From UBA12191 sp009937185 (GTDB lineage: Bacteria > Planctomycetota > UBA8108 > UBA1146): a stretch of 64,000 nt of DNA. Shown piece after piece: positions 25,291 to 34,450 of the stretch. The notes under the pieces were generated by a model. That model made no database searches. It was given only the letters and a program-made list of their open reading frames with translations, and was not told the DNA's origin. Position numbers and translations under genes: made by a program. The stretch lies in assembly GCA_938075155.1 (NCBI GenBank), contig CALJGL010000007.1:62001-126000 (forward strand), given 5' to 3'. Positions within the stretch are counted from its first letter, which is position 1. Each line of letters begins with the position of its first letter.

Positions 25291-26775
25291 ATGGACCGTT
25301 CAACCATTTCCGAAGTTCTTCATTACATCGACGGTGAACGTGTTCCGTCACTCGATGGTGAAACATTGGAAAATATTGAGCCAGCAACTGGTAAATCGCT
25401 CGGCTCTATCGCAGCAGGAAAGTCCACGGATGTCGATCGAGCTGTCGAAGCCGCTTCACGCGCAGCCCAGAGTTGGGCAGAAAGTTCTCCTGAAGTTCGT
25501 GGATATCACCTCGAAAAACTTGCTCAAGGGATCGAAGACCGCATCGAAGATCTGGCGATAGCCGAAAGTATTGATAATGGAAAACCGGTCTCAGTCGCTC
25601 GAAGTCTGGACATCCCAAGAGCCGCTGCGAACTTAAGGTTCTTTGCGGGAGCAGCCCGATATCAACATGAAGATGCCTTTCGCACACGGCTCCCAGGAGA
25701 CCAATTATGGAACGTTTCGGTGACTCGCCCCATAGGTATTTCAGGATGCATCTCCCCGTGGAACCTGCCGTTGTACCTCTTCACTTGGAAGATCGCTCCA
25801 GCATTGGCCGCCGGCTGTACAGTTGTGGGCAAACCATCAGAAGTCACGCCGGTGACTGCTGATCTTCTCGGAAGAATCGCTTCGGAAACAGGATTCCCCC
25901 CGGGTGTCTTAAATATTATCCAAGGGAGTGGGCAGGATGCGGGGTCTCCCATCGTCGAGCACCCGCAAATACCCGCCATTTCATTCACTGGAGGTACTTC
26001 CACGGGAGCAGTGATCGCCAGCCAGGCCGCCCCCTCTTTCAAAAAGACACTACTGGAACTCGGTGGTAAAAATCCAACTCTTGTCTTTGACGATGCGAAT
26101 TTCGATTCCGCCGTCGAGGGAGCATTCCGAGCGGCATTCTCGAACCAAGGGCAGATTTGCCTTTGTGGTTCCAGAATCTTGGTCCATTCCAGTATCGCCG
26201 ATAGATTTACAGAACGATTGGTCGAACGAACTCGCGAGATGACCATAGGTGACCCTTTGGAAAACAACACCATGATGGGATCTCTCGTCTCGTCATCTCA
26301 TCTTGAAAAGGTAGAAGCCTGTCTTGTTACCGCTAAAAATGATGGCGGAGAAATCTTAACTGGTGGAAAACGAATCCAGCCCGAGGGGCGCTGTAAAGAC
26401 GGATTTTTCCTATCTCCTGCTGTCATTCGCGGACTCGATTCGAAATCAGCAACGAATCAGGAGGAAATCTTCGGACCTGTCGCATCTATCATCACATTTG
26501 ATGATGAAGAGGAAGCGATACAAATTGCAAACGGTGTCCGGTACGGACTGGCTGCGAGTGTCTGGACAGAGAATCTTGATCGCGCTATCAGAGTTTCCGA
26601 AAAGATTGAAGCGGGAACCGTTTGGGTCAATTGCTGGATGAAGCGGGACTTGAGAACGGTCTTTGGTGGTGTCAAAGACAGTGGATTGGGAAGAGAGGGC
26701 GGCACTGATTCCCTCCGCTTTTTCCAAGAACCTACCAATGTTTGTATTCGTTTCGAATCGACGTCCAAAGAATAG
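25291..26775 (+). CDS. aldehyde dehydrogenase, probable 2-aminomuconate-6-semialdehyde dehydrogenase
   Basis: A 494-residue aldehyde dehydrogenase with catalytic Cys290 (GQICLCG) and general base Glu256 (LLELGGKNP), plus the ISPWNLPLYLFTWKIAPALAAG segment of the hydroxymuconic/aminomuconic semialdehyde dehydrogenase group. In this context it should oxidise 2-aminomuconate semialdehyde, made by the ACMS decarboxylase on the opposite strand, to 2-aminomuconate with NAD+. An AAGGA Shine-Dalgarno is present. Its stop codon lies 14 bases before the RidA gene start. Betaine-aldehyde-type activity is a less likely alternative. Confidence 0.9.
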   Translation: MDRSTISEVLHYIDGERVPSLDGETLENIEPATGKSLGSIAAGKSTDVDRAVEAASRAAQSWAESSPEVRGYHLEKLAQGIEDRIEDLAIAESIDNGKPVSVARSLDIPRAAANLRFFAGAARYQHEDAFRTRLPGDQLWNVSVTRPIGISGCISPWNLPLYLFTWKIAPALAAGCTVVGKPSEVTPVTADLLGRIASETGFPPGVLNIIQGSGQDAGSPIVEHPQIPAISFTGGTSTGAVIASQAAPSFKKTLLELGGKNPTLVFDDANFDSAVEGAFRAAFSNQGQICLCGSRILVHSSIADRFTERLVERTREMTIGDPLENNTMMGSLVSSSHLEKVEACLVTAKNDGGEILTGGKRIQPEGRCKDGFFLSPAVIRGLDSKSATNQEEIFGPVASIITFDDEEEAIQIANGVRYGLAASVWTENLDRAIRVSEKIEAGTVWVNCWMKRDLRTVFGGVKDSGLGREGGTDSLRFFQEPTNVCIRFESTSKE

Positions 26776-26789
26776 CGAAAGGAATATCG

Positions 26790-27215
26790 ATGAGCGATCA
26801 TGTCACCGATAGCCAAAGAGCCCCTGAGCCTGTGGGGCCATACCCCCACGCCCGTCGAGCTGGGGATTACATTTTTTTGAGCGGTGTCGGCCCCAGATCG
26901 AGGGGTACACGTGAAATTCCGGGTGTCACCCTCTCCGATGAGGGAAACATCGTAGACTACTGTATCGAAACCCAATGTCGGTCCTGCTTTGAAAATGTCC
27001 AGAATGTGGTCGAAGATTCAGGGGCTCGTTGGGATGAAGTCGTCGACGTCGCAGTGTACCTCACAGACATGAAAAAAGACTTTGCAGCCTTTAATCGTGT
27101 CTATGAAGAATACTTTGGTGAAATAAGACCGTGTAGAACAACCGTGGAAGTCGGGGCACTACCCACTCCCATTGCAGTTGAACTAAAAGTCATCGTTTAT
27201 GCCCCGAGAGGCTAA
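26790..27215 (+). CDS. RidA-family protein, probable 2-aminomuconate deaminase
   Basis: A 141-residue YjgF/YER057c/UK114 (RidA) protein, beginning at ATG 26790 with AAAGGA eight bases upstream; a longer frame from 26742 overlaps the dehydrogenase and is rejected. Family landmarks are PVGPYPHARRAGDYIFLSGVGPR near the start and RPCRTTVEVGALPTPIAVELKVIVYAP at the end. It is longer than housekeeping RidA (about 128) and close to the 2-aminomuconate deaminase AmnD/NbaF size. Following the semialdehyde dehydrogenase, it should convert 2-aminomuconate to 4-oxalocrotonate with release of ammonia. Confidence 0.88.
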   Translation: MSDHVTDSQRAPEPVGPYPHARRAGDYIFLSGVGPRSRGTREIPGVTLSDEGNIVDYCIETQCRSCFENVQNVVEDSGARWDEVVDVAVYLTDMKKDFAAFNRVYEEYFGEIRPCRTTVEVGALPTPIAVELKVIVYAPRG

Positions 27216-27227
27216 GGAGATCGGCCC

Positions 27228-29000
27228 TTGATCAGCATCGACAAGCGCTTACTCGCAGTCGTACTTGTCGTTGTTGGCGGCCTTGCCATCTTCGTAGGTC
27301 GCTTCATTCTCGATGATAATGAAGAGCCTCTTCCGAAGTTTCCATTGTCTCAAGAAGGCCAACAAAGATCTCAAAGTGATCCAAAGGCTTCAGGCTCTTC
27401 AGATCTTGATACGGGCTCCACTGACTCGACAGTTCCAGATGGTCCTCAAACCCGATTTGCGGGACAAGTTATCGATGTGACAACCGGACTTCCTGTTCCG
27501 GAAGCGACTGTTGCACTTCGAAACTACAAGGGATCGATTCCCCTAGGCCATTCAAGAACCCGTTCCGGCGGATATTTCAATGTTGAAGTTCCTGAAATTA
27601 ACCAAGCCAGCGTCACTGTCCGCGCTGAGGGCTACGCTCCTGCACGTTGGTTATGGGATTCCGAATCTTCCATCAGTGGAGGTTCCAATACGAACAACCC
27701 TTCAGAAGAACTTCTCTTAGCCATCGCTCCTGAAAGTGTCATATGGGTCAGCGTCGAAGCTCCCCCCTCTGACCTTCCTGCTGACATTCTCGTCGAAAGC
27801 AGACTTCTTGAGGCACGAACATCCAACGAAATGGGAGCAACTGTTCCAGTCCCGCCTGTCTCCATGTCCGAAAGGGCGCAACGCCTAGGCGGATTAATCG
27901 CAGGACGACACAGTGTCAGCATTCGCTCAGGATCAAAAGTTCTCGCTCGCAGGGAAATCGAAATCGGAGAAGGTGAAGAAAGAGATCTGGTTTTCAGATT
28001 AGGACCTTCTATTCGTGTATCAGGATTGGTTCTGAGAAATGAAATCGCTGTCGAGGGAGGCACCGTCCAAACATGGTGTAGAGAAACTCAGGCCTCAGCG
28101 ACGATCCCTGTCGACTTCAACGGTCAGTTCGAAGCACTTTTACCGAGTCCTGGGCTGTGGAGATTCATATGGACTTCATCCCTAGGTAATGGCGAAGGAA
28201 CCACCCTCGAACAAAACTTACAAACTGATTCAGAAGTGGTACTCAGCCTCAACACTGGTCGCATTGATGGTCGCGTCGTCGGCCCCAGAGGAGAATCTGT
28301 TGTCGGACTTCAGGGAAGCCTCTTTGGACCCCGACCCTTTTCATTCACAACTGATGAAGACGGTAGATTCCTTTTAGAAGACGTTCCTTACGGTACATAT
28401 AAATGGGTATTCTTGCAGCTTCCTGAACGAGTCTTCGCTCAGAGTAAGAACTTCGAGGTCTCAGGGGATCAATACGAAGAGTTTCAGTTCAGCGGAGCTA
28501 CGGAGCTGAATGTCACAGTACTCCGAGCCGAGAGTGAGTACCTACAACCTGAACTAACGACAGTTCCGGTCTACCTTCTCGATGAAAGTGGCTCTCTTTC
28601 TCCGTTGAAACGCACTGACCAACCAGAACAGTTTCTCTGGCCTCGTAACGGTGGAGTCGGCGTCGTCTACCAACGTGGTTGGACACCTTACTTTTTTTCA
28701 ACAGGTCCTTCTGATTTCCCATTACCCATCAAAGCGACACTTCAACCTGCGGGAGAAGTCACGGTAACACTCGTCGGATACGATGGAGAAGTACTATCAA
28801 ATCACCCCTTCGAAATCATTCCCTTGTCTGCTCCAGAAATCCCTAATTCCTGGGCCAACAGGAAAACAGGTCCCCGTGGATCCAGTCGGGTCACATTATC
28901 TCCTGGCCAATATGAGGTCAGGTCAAACTTAGATAGTGGTCCTGCCGCGAAGTCGATTTTCATTACACCTAAGGAATCGATTCAACTGCGCTTGCCTTAA
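27228..29000 (+). CDS. membrane-anchored protein with carboxypeptidase-regulatory-like beta domains
   Basis: A 590-residue protein starting at TTG 27228 with AAGGAG eight bases upstream, 12 bases after the RidA gene. Residues 8-27 form one transmembrane segment, followed by a Ser/Asp-rich linker. The rest is beta-sandwich sequence. At least two regions resemble the carboxypeptidase D regulatory domain (FAGQVIDVTTGLPVPEATVAL; GRIDGRVVGPRGESVVGLQGSLFGP). No catalytic motif is visible. It is probably anchored in the inner membrane with its domains outside. Its link to tryptophan catabolism, despite tight packing behind the RidA gene, is unclear. It converges on the minus-strand block. Confidence 0.75.
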   Translation: MISIDKRLLAVVLVVVGGLAIFVGRFILDDNEEPLPKFPLSQEGQQRSQSDPKASGSSDLDTGSTDSTVPDGPQTRFAGQVIDVTTGLPVPEATVALRNYKGSIPLGHSRTRSGGYFNVEVPEINQASVTVRAEGYAPARWLWDSESSISGGSNTNNPSEELLLAIAPESVIWVSVEAPPSDLPADILVESRLLEARTSNEMGATVPVPPVSMSERAQRLGGLIAGRHSVSIRSGSKVLARREIEIGEGEERDLVFRLGPSIRVSGLVLRNEIAVEGGTVQTWCRETQASATIPVDFNGQFEALLPSPGLWRFIWTSSLGNGEGTTLEQNLQTDSEVVLSLNTGRIDGRVVGPRGESVVGLQGSLFGPRPFSFTTDEDGRFLLEDVPYGTYKWVFLQLPERVFAQSKNFEVSGDQYEEFQFSGATELNVTVLRAESEYLQPELTTVPVYLLDESGSLSPLKRTDQPEQFLWPRNGGVGVVYQRGWTPYFFSTGPSDFPLPIKATLQPAGEVTVTLVGYDGEVLSNHPFEIIPLSAPEIPNSWANRKTGPRGSSRVTLSPGQYEVRSNLDSGPAAKSIFITPKESIQLRLP

Positions 29001-29022
29001 CTCTTCATTATCATTCGTCGAG

Positions 29023-29334
29023 TTATATGTGGAGTTTTTTTCGAATCGCGAGAGAAGACTCTCGATCAAATCCTAAAAGTTGACGAAAACCTTCAATAAT
29101 AAACTCTGATTCTTCGGTTGAGCCAGGCTCGATGGATTCGTGAAATTCATGAGCAAGATTCCACTTTTCCTGATCACGCTGAAATTCTTCGATGAGGTGA
29201 CCCACCTTCTGGGTCGAGTTATCAACGACGAATCCACACAGCATCACCAAAGCCTCGTCATGTTGCCGTGTTATCCAGACTAGAAATGCCACGGTTTCCG
29301 GAGAATCGAAGACTCCACCTACTGATGATTCCAT
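29023..29334 (-). CDS. small protein of unknown function ending the tryptophan catabolic operon
   Basis: A 103-residue mostly acidic helical protein that I do not recognise. It begins nine bases after the formamidase stop with AAAGGTG upstream of ATG 29334, and it is the last gene of the minus-strand operon. It has no signal peptide, membrane segment, Cys cluster or clear motif. The spacing and coding-like frame support a real gene. A regulatory or accessory role is possible; no function is proposed. Confidence 0.6.
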   Translation of the reverse strand: MESSVGGVFDSPETVAFLVWITRQHDEALVMLCGFVVDNSTQKVGHLIEEFQRDQEKWNLAHEFHESIEPGSTEESEFIIEGFRQLLGFDRESSLAIRKKLHI

Positions 29335-29343
29335 GACACCTTT

Positions 29344-29970
29344 TCAGAGTGGGAGAGATCTCAAAACCGCTCTCACCGGCGACGCATCGAAGCCTTGCAA
29401 TTTTAATGGCAATGCTAACAACTCGTAAGCGCCGTCCTCAACTCCATTCAATACCAAACCTTCAAGGATAAGAATGTCCCCATCCTTGCAAGCAGCATGA
29501 GAAAGAAGATCTTTTGAATCGGCGTGGTCAACGCTTGGAGTATCAACACCTAATAGAGTCACGCCGTTTTCAGCAAAATAGCGGATCAATGACGGCGAAA
29601 TTGCTGAAAAGTTTCCACCCCAGTGATCCGGATCGGGATGTGAACCTGTGTTGAGGAGTACACGAGAACTCTTCGGTTGCGCGACGAGATGCTCCAAAGT
29701 GATCTCTTCGCCATCTGTAGCTGTGACTGAAATTACCTGGCACTCTCCAATACACCGAGATAAATCGACTGACTCGATGGTGGCTCCATCAACATCGTAG
29801 TGACTCGGCGCATCCAGATGACTTCCAAGGTGAACCGTCGACCGCAAAGTGGAGAGGGTCAGATTGTCACCTTGAGACAGATCTAGTAGGACCTCACGGC
29901 TCAGAGGCGTGTCTCCAGGAAAGACAGCTGTCTCTGGTTTGAGAAGAGGAGAGATATCGATGAGATCCAA
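29344..29970 (-). CDS. kynB: cyclase-family kynurenine formamidase
   Basis: A 208-residue member of the cyclase/KynB family with the metal motif HLGSHLDAPSH (His47, His51, Asp53, His57) and a second conserved segment GVDTPSVDHADSKDLLSHAA. It hydrolyses N-formylkynurenine, produced by the upstream tryptophan dioxygenase, to kynurenine and formate in the cytoplasm. Its start lies eight bases after the tryptophan dioxygenase stop. Bacterial KynB uses two metal ions bound by the motif above. The length matches bacterial KynB (about 208-213). Confidence 0.93.
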   Translation of the reverse strand: MDLIDISPLLKPETAVFPGDTPLSREVLLDLSQGDNLTLSTLRSTVHLGSHLDAPSHYDVDGATIESVDLSRCIGECQVISVTATDGEEITLEHLVAQPKSSRVLLNTGSHPDPDHWGGNFSAISPSLIRYFAENGVTLLGVDTPSVDHADSKDLLSHAACKDGDILILEGLVLNGVEDGAYELLALPLKLQGFDASPVRAVLRSLPL

Positions 29971-29978
29971 TGTTCTCC

Positions 29979-30761
29979 TTACATCTCGGAACGTATGGCC
30001 CAGAGGTCAGGGAAAAGGGGCGTAAAGAGGGTCCTTTTTAGGAACTCAACCCCATCACTTCCTCCAGTACCGATTTTCGTGCCGATGGTTCGCTCTGCCA
30101 GCTTCACATGACGATAGCGCCACTCCTGAATACCTTCGTCGATATCGGTGAGCAGTTCCAAAAGCACAGAGATATCCGGCTTCTCTCTGTACATTCGAAG
30201 AAGTTCTTTTTGGACTCCCTCGTTTTCAGTGATCGCTTGTGTGACATCCCTGTCGAGAATTTCTTGAGGAATGTCGCATCCGCTCCGGGATAGATATGAG
30301 TTCAACACATCCATCAGACAAGGTGCATTTAGCGATTGCTCCAGCTCATCTCTCAGCGGAACGCCTTCTGGTGTCATATCGAAAACGCGCTGTCTTTTGT
30401 AACCTAGCCTGAACTCCATTATCCGGAATTGTACAGATTGAAATCCGCTAGCAGTGTCGAGTCTATCTCGAAAAGAAACGAAACTGAGTGGAGTCATCGT
30501 TTCAAGAATGTCGACTTGTTGAACAAGTGTTTTAAGAATCATTCTCATTCTTTTGAGAGTCGCCACGCATCCCCATTGATCATCTTCATTCAAGCAGTGC
30601 TCGGCTCTGTCCATTTCATGAAGAAACTGTTTAAACCAAAGCTCGTACGTTTGATGGATGATGATGAAAAGAGTCTCGTCATGTTCGGCGGGCTCTGATC
30701 TGGGAGTTTGAATATCCAGAAGTTGAGAGATCCCAAGATAATCGTGATACGTCAAGGTCAT
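29979..30761 (-). CDS. kynA: tryptophan 2,3-dioxygenase
   Basis: A 260-residue haem dioxygenase. Distal His36 and Tyr39 lie in FIIIHQTYELWFKQ, the substrate-carboxylate region is FRDRLDTASGFQSVQFR, and proximal haem ligand His218 lies in RYRHVKLAERTIGTKIGTGG. It opens the indole ring of L-tryptophan to N-formylkynurenine, the committed step. The start overlaps the stop of the monooxygenase gene by four bases (ATGA). It is slightly shorter than the Xanthomonas enzyme but all key residues are present. Confidence 0.97.
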   Translation of the reverse strand: MTLTYHDYLGISQLLDIQTPRSEPAEHDETLFIIIHQTYELWFKQFLHEMDRAEHCLNEDDQWGCVATLKRMRMILKTLVQQVDILETMTPLSFVSFRDRLDTASGFQSVQFRIMEFRLGYKRQRVFDMTPEGVPLRDELEQSLNAPCLMDVLNSYLSRSGCDIPQEILDRDVTQAITENEGVQKELLRMYREKPDISVLLELLTDIDEGIQEWRYRHVKLAERTIGTKIGTGGSDGVEFLKRTLFTPLFPDLWAIRSEM

Positions 30762-32080
30762 TTCAGACTCCAGAGCAAGGCCATCACAACAATGGCGACC
30801 ACTAGAACAACTACGAATCGAATAGTCTTTTCCTGTGACTTCGAAATACTCATCGCGTCAGCATACGGAGTATTTGAGAAACTAACCATCGAGTAAAGAG
30901 AACGGTACCACCCGGGGAGACATTTCTGTAGAAGGTTTGAAAACTTCTTGGAGAGCAAAAACAGAGGCTTAGCCACATGATCTTGCATTTCGTAGAAGTT
31001 TTGCAGGGCAAGATCTGCAATGGCATTACCGTTTACAATCCGCTCCTCCTGATACTCCTCGAGGGCTTGGCCGAGATCTTCTGGATTCGACTCTATTCTC
31101 TCACAAAGAATTCGGACATCTTCAAAGCCAGCATTCATACCCTGACCATAAAATGGCACGATGGCATGCGCAGAATCACCGACAAGTGCGATTTTCCCCA
31201 CAACCCAAGGCTTGCATCGAATCGTCACAAGAGACGAAGGCGTGGAAGCTAAGTACTGCTCTTCCAAATCAGGAACCAGAGCAGGAACGTCCGGGAACCA
31301 TTCTTCGAAATACCTCTTCACCTGACTGGCATCTTTCAGTTGAGAAAATGAATTCTCACCTTCGAGAGGCCAGAAGAGAGTCCCTGTAAAAGAACCATCG
31401 CCATTTGGTAGGGCAATCATCATGAACTTTCCCCGTGGCCAAATATGTAGGGCATTTTTCTCTATTCGAAAATCGCCATCTTCTGCGGGAGGGATATACA
31501 ACTCGGTATATCCATGTGTGAGATAATCCTGCGAAAAGTTGAAGCGATCACCCACCATTAAATTCTGGCGTACCGCTGAATATGCACCGTCTGCACCAAT
31601 AACTAAGTCGCCATTCACCTCAACGATTTCACCTGTATCTTCATGTTCAAAGCGAACCACGCCTGCTCTGGCATCTACTCCAATGCAGCGTTGCTGAAAG
31701 TGAAGTTCTACTTCCTTTTCCTCCGCTGCCTTTTCAATCAAAAACTTATTTAATCCACCCCGTGATATGCTGTAGATATTGTCGTCAGCGTTGGGTGAAT
31801 AAGGCTGAAAGGTCGTCGCGGAATCTTTTCCATGCATTCTGCGACCTCGCATTGGAACTGCCATTTCCAATGCATGCTCACGTAGGCCTACTCTTTCTAA
31901 GGCAGTGAGACCTCGCGTTGAAATCGCAAGATTAATACTTCGTCCATGAACTATTGTCGCATCACGAATATCTCCACGGCGTTCATATACGGAGACCTTA
32001 TGACCATCGCGGGACAATGCCAACGCAGCGAGTGCGCCAGTCAAACCTCCCCCAACGATGACGATGGATTTTTTCAACAT
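30758..32080 (-). CDS. kmo: kynurenine 3-monooxygenase with C-terminal membrane anchor
   Basis: A 440-residue class A flavin monooxygenase starting at ATG 32080 (the longer frame to 32179 overlaps kynU and is rejected). FAD motifs are IVIVGGGLTGALAAL near the start and GDSAHAIVPFYGQGMNAGFEDV. HGRSINLAISTRGL is characteristic of KMO. The last 20 residues, RFVVVLVVAIVVMALLWSLK, form a transmembrane helix, as in mitochondrial KMO, which is tail-anchored. It hydroxylates kynurenine to 3-hydroxykynurenine with NADPH and O2. TGA and ATG are one base apart from kynU, so translation is probably coupled. Confidence 0.95.
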   Translation of the reverse strand: MLKKSIVIVGGGLTGALAALALSRDGHKVSVYERRGDIRDATIVHGRSINLAISTRGLTALERVGLREHALEMAVPMRGRRMHGKDSATTFQPYSPNADDNIYSISRGGLNKFLIEKAAEEKEVELHFQQRCIGVDARAGVVRFEHEDTGEIVEVNGDLVIGADGAYSAVRQNLMVGDRFNFSQDYLTHGYTELYIPPAEDGDFRIEKNALHIWPRGKFMMIALPNGDGSFTGTLFWPLEGENSFSQLKDASQVKRYFEEWFPDVPALVPDLEEQYLASTPSSLVTIRCKPWVVGKIALVGDSAHAIVPFYGQGMNAGFEDVRILCERIESNPEDLGQALEEYQEERIVNGNAIADLALQNFYEMQDHVAKPLFLLSKKFSNLLQKCLPGWYRSLYSMVSFSNTPYADAMSISKSQEKTIRFVVVLVVAIVVMALLWSLK

Positions 32081-32081
32081 A

Positions 32082-33353
32082 TCAGTTCGTCGCCCCCACT
32101 TGTTCTCCCAATACCTGGGAGAATCGAGCGATCTCTTCATAGGTATTATACAAAGGAGTCGGAGCAATCCGGATAACATCCGGAGGACGGAAGTCTGTGA
32201 CTATTCCAGTGGCCTGAAGAGACTCTCTCAATTCTTGAGCACTTCCATGAACTTTTATAGAAATCTGTGCTCCTCTGCTGTTTTCGTCGGCAGGCGTGAT
32301 GATCGAATAATGATCCTCACCTATAGCACTAATACACTCCTCCAAAAATCCAGTCATTCTTTTTGAACGCTCTCTGAGTGAACTGATTCCTACCTCATCG
32401 AAAATCGCTAAAGAAGCGTGCAACGGTGCCATCGACAAGATCGGCGGATTAGAAACTTGCCAACCTTCAGCACCCGGGTGAGGTACGAAATCTGTCATCT
32501 CGTCCATCTGAAATCTCGTTGAAGGGTCATTCCCCCACCAACCTGCGAGTCGAACAAGATCTTCGTTTGTCGCATGTCGCTCGTGAACGAACGCTCCCCC
32601 GACTGCTCCTGGTCCACAATTGATGTACTTGTAACTACACCAGGCTGCAAAATCGACGCCGTCGTCATGTAAATTGAGGTCAATATTTCCCGCAGCATGT
32701 GCAAGATCGACCCCAAATGGAACATCATGTGCAGCACACGCTGCTGAAATAGCAGCGAGGTCATAGGCTTGACCCGTGAAAAAATTGACTCCCGCCAACA
32801 TCACCATCGCCAACTCTGAATGATGCTCTTCGATCGACGCGACAATATCTTGAGTTTCAAGACAGTGGCGGCCTTCTTTTGGCTCCAGAACCAGCATATC
32901 CCGATTCACATCGCCATCGTGCCAACGAATCTGAGCTTGCAATGCGTAGATATCAGAGGGGAAGGTGGGCGCATCTGAAAGGATACGCGTCTTGCGACCT
33001 TCGGGGCGATAGAAGGAGGCCATCAGGAAATGGAGATTTGCTGTCAGGGTATTCATAAATACCACTTCACCGGGACGAGCACCGACAAGACGAGCCCCAC
33101 TTTCGCGGAAGGACTCATGATAGGGATACCAAGGCCTGCGGGCATGATGATGCCCGTCTACAGCCAGATCTCTCCAGTCCTCAAGCTCTGCTTGCACGTC
33201 TCCAAAAACCGCCTTGGGCATGAGCCCCAGTGAATTCCCGCAAAAGTAGACCATATCCCCACCGTCTTTTCTTTGCGGGATATGAAATTGATCTCTTCGG
33301 GTTTTTACGGGGTCTTGATCTTCAAGTTGTCGTGCCCTGTCCAGCAATGTCAT
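32082..33353 (-). CDS. kynU: kynureninase
   Basis: A 423-residue fold type I PLP enzyme. The Schiff-base lysine lies in AWCSYKYINCGPGAVGG and the cofactor Asp region in FGVDLAHAAGN. ATG 33353 is preferred because it forms a TGATG overlap with the decarboxylase stop and has GGAGGAG seven bases upstream; the longer frame begins six codons earlier. It cleaves 3-hydroxykynurenine to 3-hydroxyanthranilate and alanine. It is flanked by the genes for the preceding (kmo) and following (ACMSD) steps. Confidence 0.96.
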   Translation of the reverse strand: MTLLDRARQLEDQDPVKTRRDQFHIPQRKDGGDMVYFCGNSLGLMPKAVFGDVQAELEDWRDLAVDGHHHARRPWYPYHESFRESGARLVGARPGEVVFMNTLTANLHFLMASFYRPEGRKTRILSDAPTFPSDIYALQAQIRWHDGDVNRDMLVLEPKEGRHCLETQDIVASIEEHHSELAMVMLAGVNFFTGQAYDLAAISAACAAHDVPFGVDLAHAAGNIDLNLHDDGVDFAAWCSYKYINCGPGAVGGAFVHERHATNEDLVRLAGWWGNDPSTRFQMDEMTDFVPHPGAEGWQVSNPPILSMAPLHASLAIFDEVGISSLRERSKRMTGFLEECISAIGEDHYSIITPADENSRGAQISIKVHGSAQELRESLQATGIVTDFRPPDVIRIAPTPLYNTYEEIARFSQVLGEQVGATN

Positions 33354-34390
33354 CACGAATCTCCTCCACACTGTTCAGGAAATGATCCGGGATCCAATCC
33401 CAGAAACTCCCATGCAGTACCTCCCAGCAGTCGATCTTTCTGGGTTTCTGACAAACTCTTCATCGCTGTGATCATCGCTCCGGGATGATCTTCTCCGAGA
33501 GGGAATGGGTAGTCACTCCCTAGCGCTAATTTGTCCACCCCCACCAACGCCATCAGTTGTTCCAGGTTGTTAGGGTCATGGACTAAAGTGTCGAGATAAA
33601 ACTGGCCCAAATACTCACTGGGAGTCTTGCACCCATTGACTCCACAAAGATCCGGACGAGCCTTGTACCCTTTGTCAATTCTCGCCAAGGTGCCGGGGAA
33701 AGACCCCCCACCGTGGGCGAAACAAATTTTGAGCTCTGGTAACCGATCGAAGATTCCACCGAAGATCATCGAACAGATCGCAAGGCTGGTCTCCGCCGGC
33801 ATCCCTACCAACCAAGGTAAAAAGTAAGATCCCAATCGATCGGCACCGAGCATGTCCCACGGATGAACAAAGATGGAGACATCTCTTTTCGCCGCATGCT
33901 CAAGGACGGGAAACAACTCTGGAGCGTCCAGATTCCACTCATTGCAGTGAGTTCCTATCTGTAAGCCTGGAAATCCAAGCTCATCGACACAACGGTCCAT
34001 TTCGAGGCATGCCAACTCAGGATCTTGGAGTGGAGCCGTTCCGAGGCCTACAAACCTTGAAGGGGTGTCCTTGACCACTTCTGCAATGTGATCGTTGAGT
34101 AGGCGAGATAAATCATGCGCGTCAGCCGCCTGAGCCCAGTAACTAAACATGATGGGGACCGTCGAAAGTGCCTGAACGTCGATACCCTGTCGATCGCAAT
34201 CTTCGATTCTCTTCTCAGGATTCCAGCAGCGGTCATCCACTTCTCTGAAAAACTTCCCATCCTTCCAAAGCTTTGCACAACAGGGTGCATGATGCTCGAT
34301 GGAGACGAAGCCGTCGTAGCCATATCTTTTTGACAGATCGGGCCACTGCTCAGGCAGAATGTGTGTATGAAGATCGACTTTGAGCGACAT
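33353..34390 (-). CDS. nbaD: 2-amino-3-carboxymuconate-6-semialdehyde decarboxylase
   Basis: A 345-residue amidohydrolase-2 family protein with the metal-binding HTH (His8, His10) in VDLHTHILPEQWP, a further His in FVHPWDM and the C-terminal GSDYPFPLGE motif. Long conserved stretches such as HCNEWNLDAPELFPVLEHA are typical of ACMSD. It removes the 3-carboxyl group from the unstable ring-opened product of the dioxygenase, directing flux to 2-aminomuconate rather than quinolinate. It lies 60 bases downstream of the dioxygenase gene. Confidence 0.95.
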   Translation of the reverse strand: MSLKVDLHTHILPEQWPDLSKRYGYDGFVSIEHHAPCCAKLWKDGKFFREVDDRCWNPEKRIEDCDRQGIDVQALSTVPIMFSYWAQAADAHDLSRLLNDHIAEVVKDTPSRFVGLGTAPLQDPELACLEMDRCVDELGFPGLQIGTHCNEWNLDAPELFPVLEHAAKRDVSIFVHPWDMLGADRLGSYFLPWLVGMPAETSLAICSMIFGGIFDRLPELKICFAHGGGSFPGTLARIDKGYKARPDLCGVNGCKTPSEYLGQFYLDTLVHDPNNLEQLMALVGVDKLALGSDYPFPLGEDHPGAMITAMKSLSETQKDRLLGGTAWEFLGLDPGSFPEQCGGDS

Positions 34391-34450
34391 GACAGCCTCC
34401 AGGGGATCGACCTGACAGGGAACGACCCACCTCTGAAAGAAAGGAGAAGT

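Noticed and set aside
25662..26273. 203-codon minus-strand ORF
   Set aside because: Antisense to the aldehyde dehydrogenase with its catalytic Cys and Glu in place.
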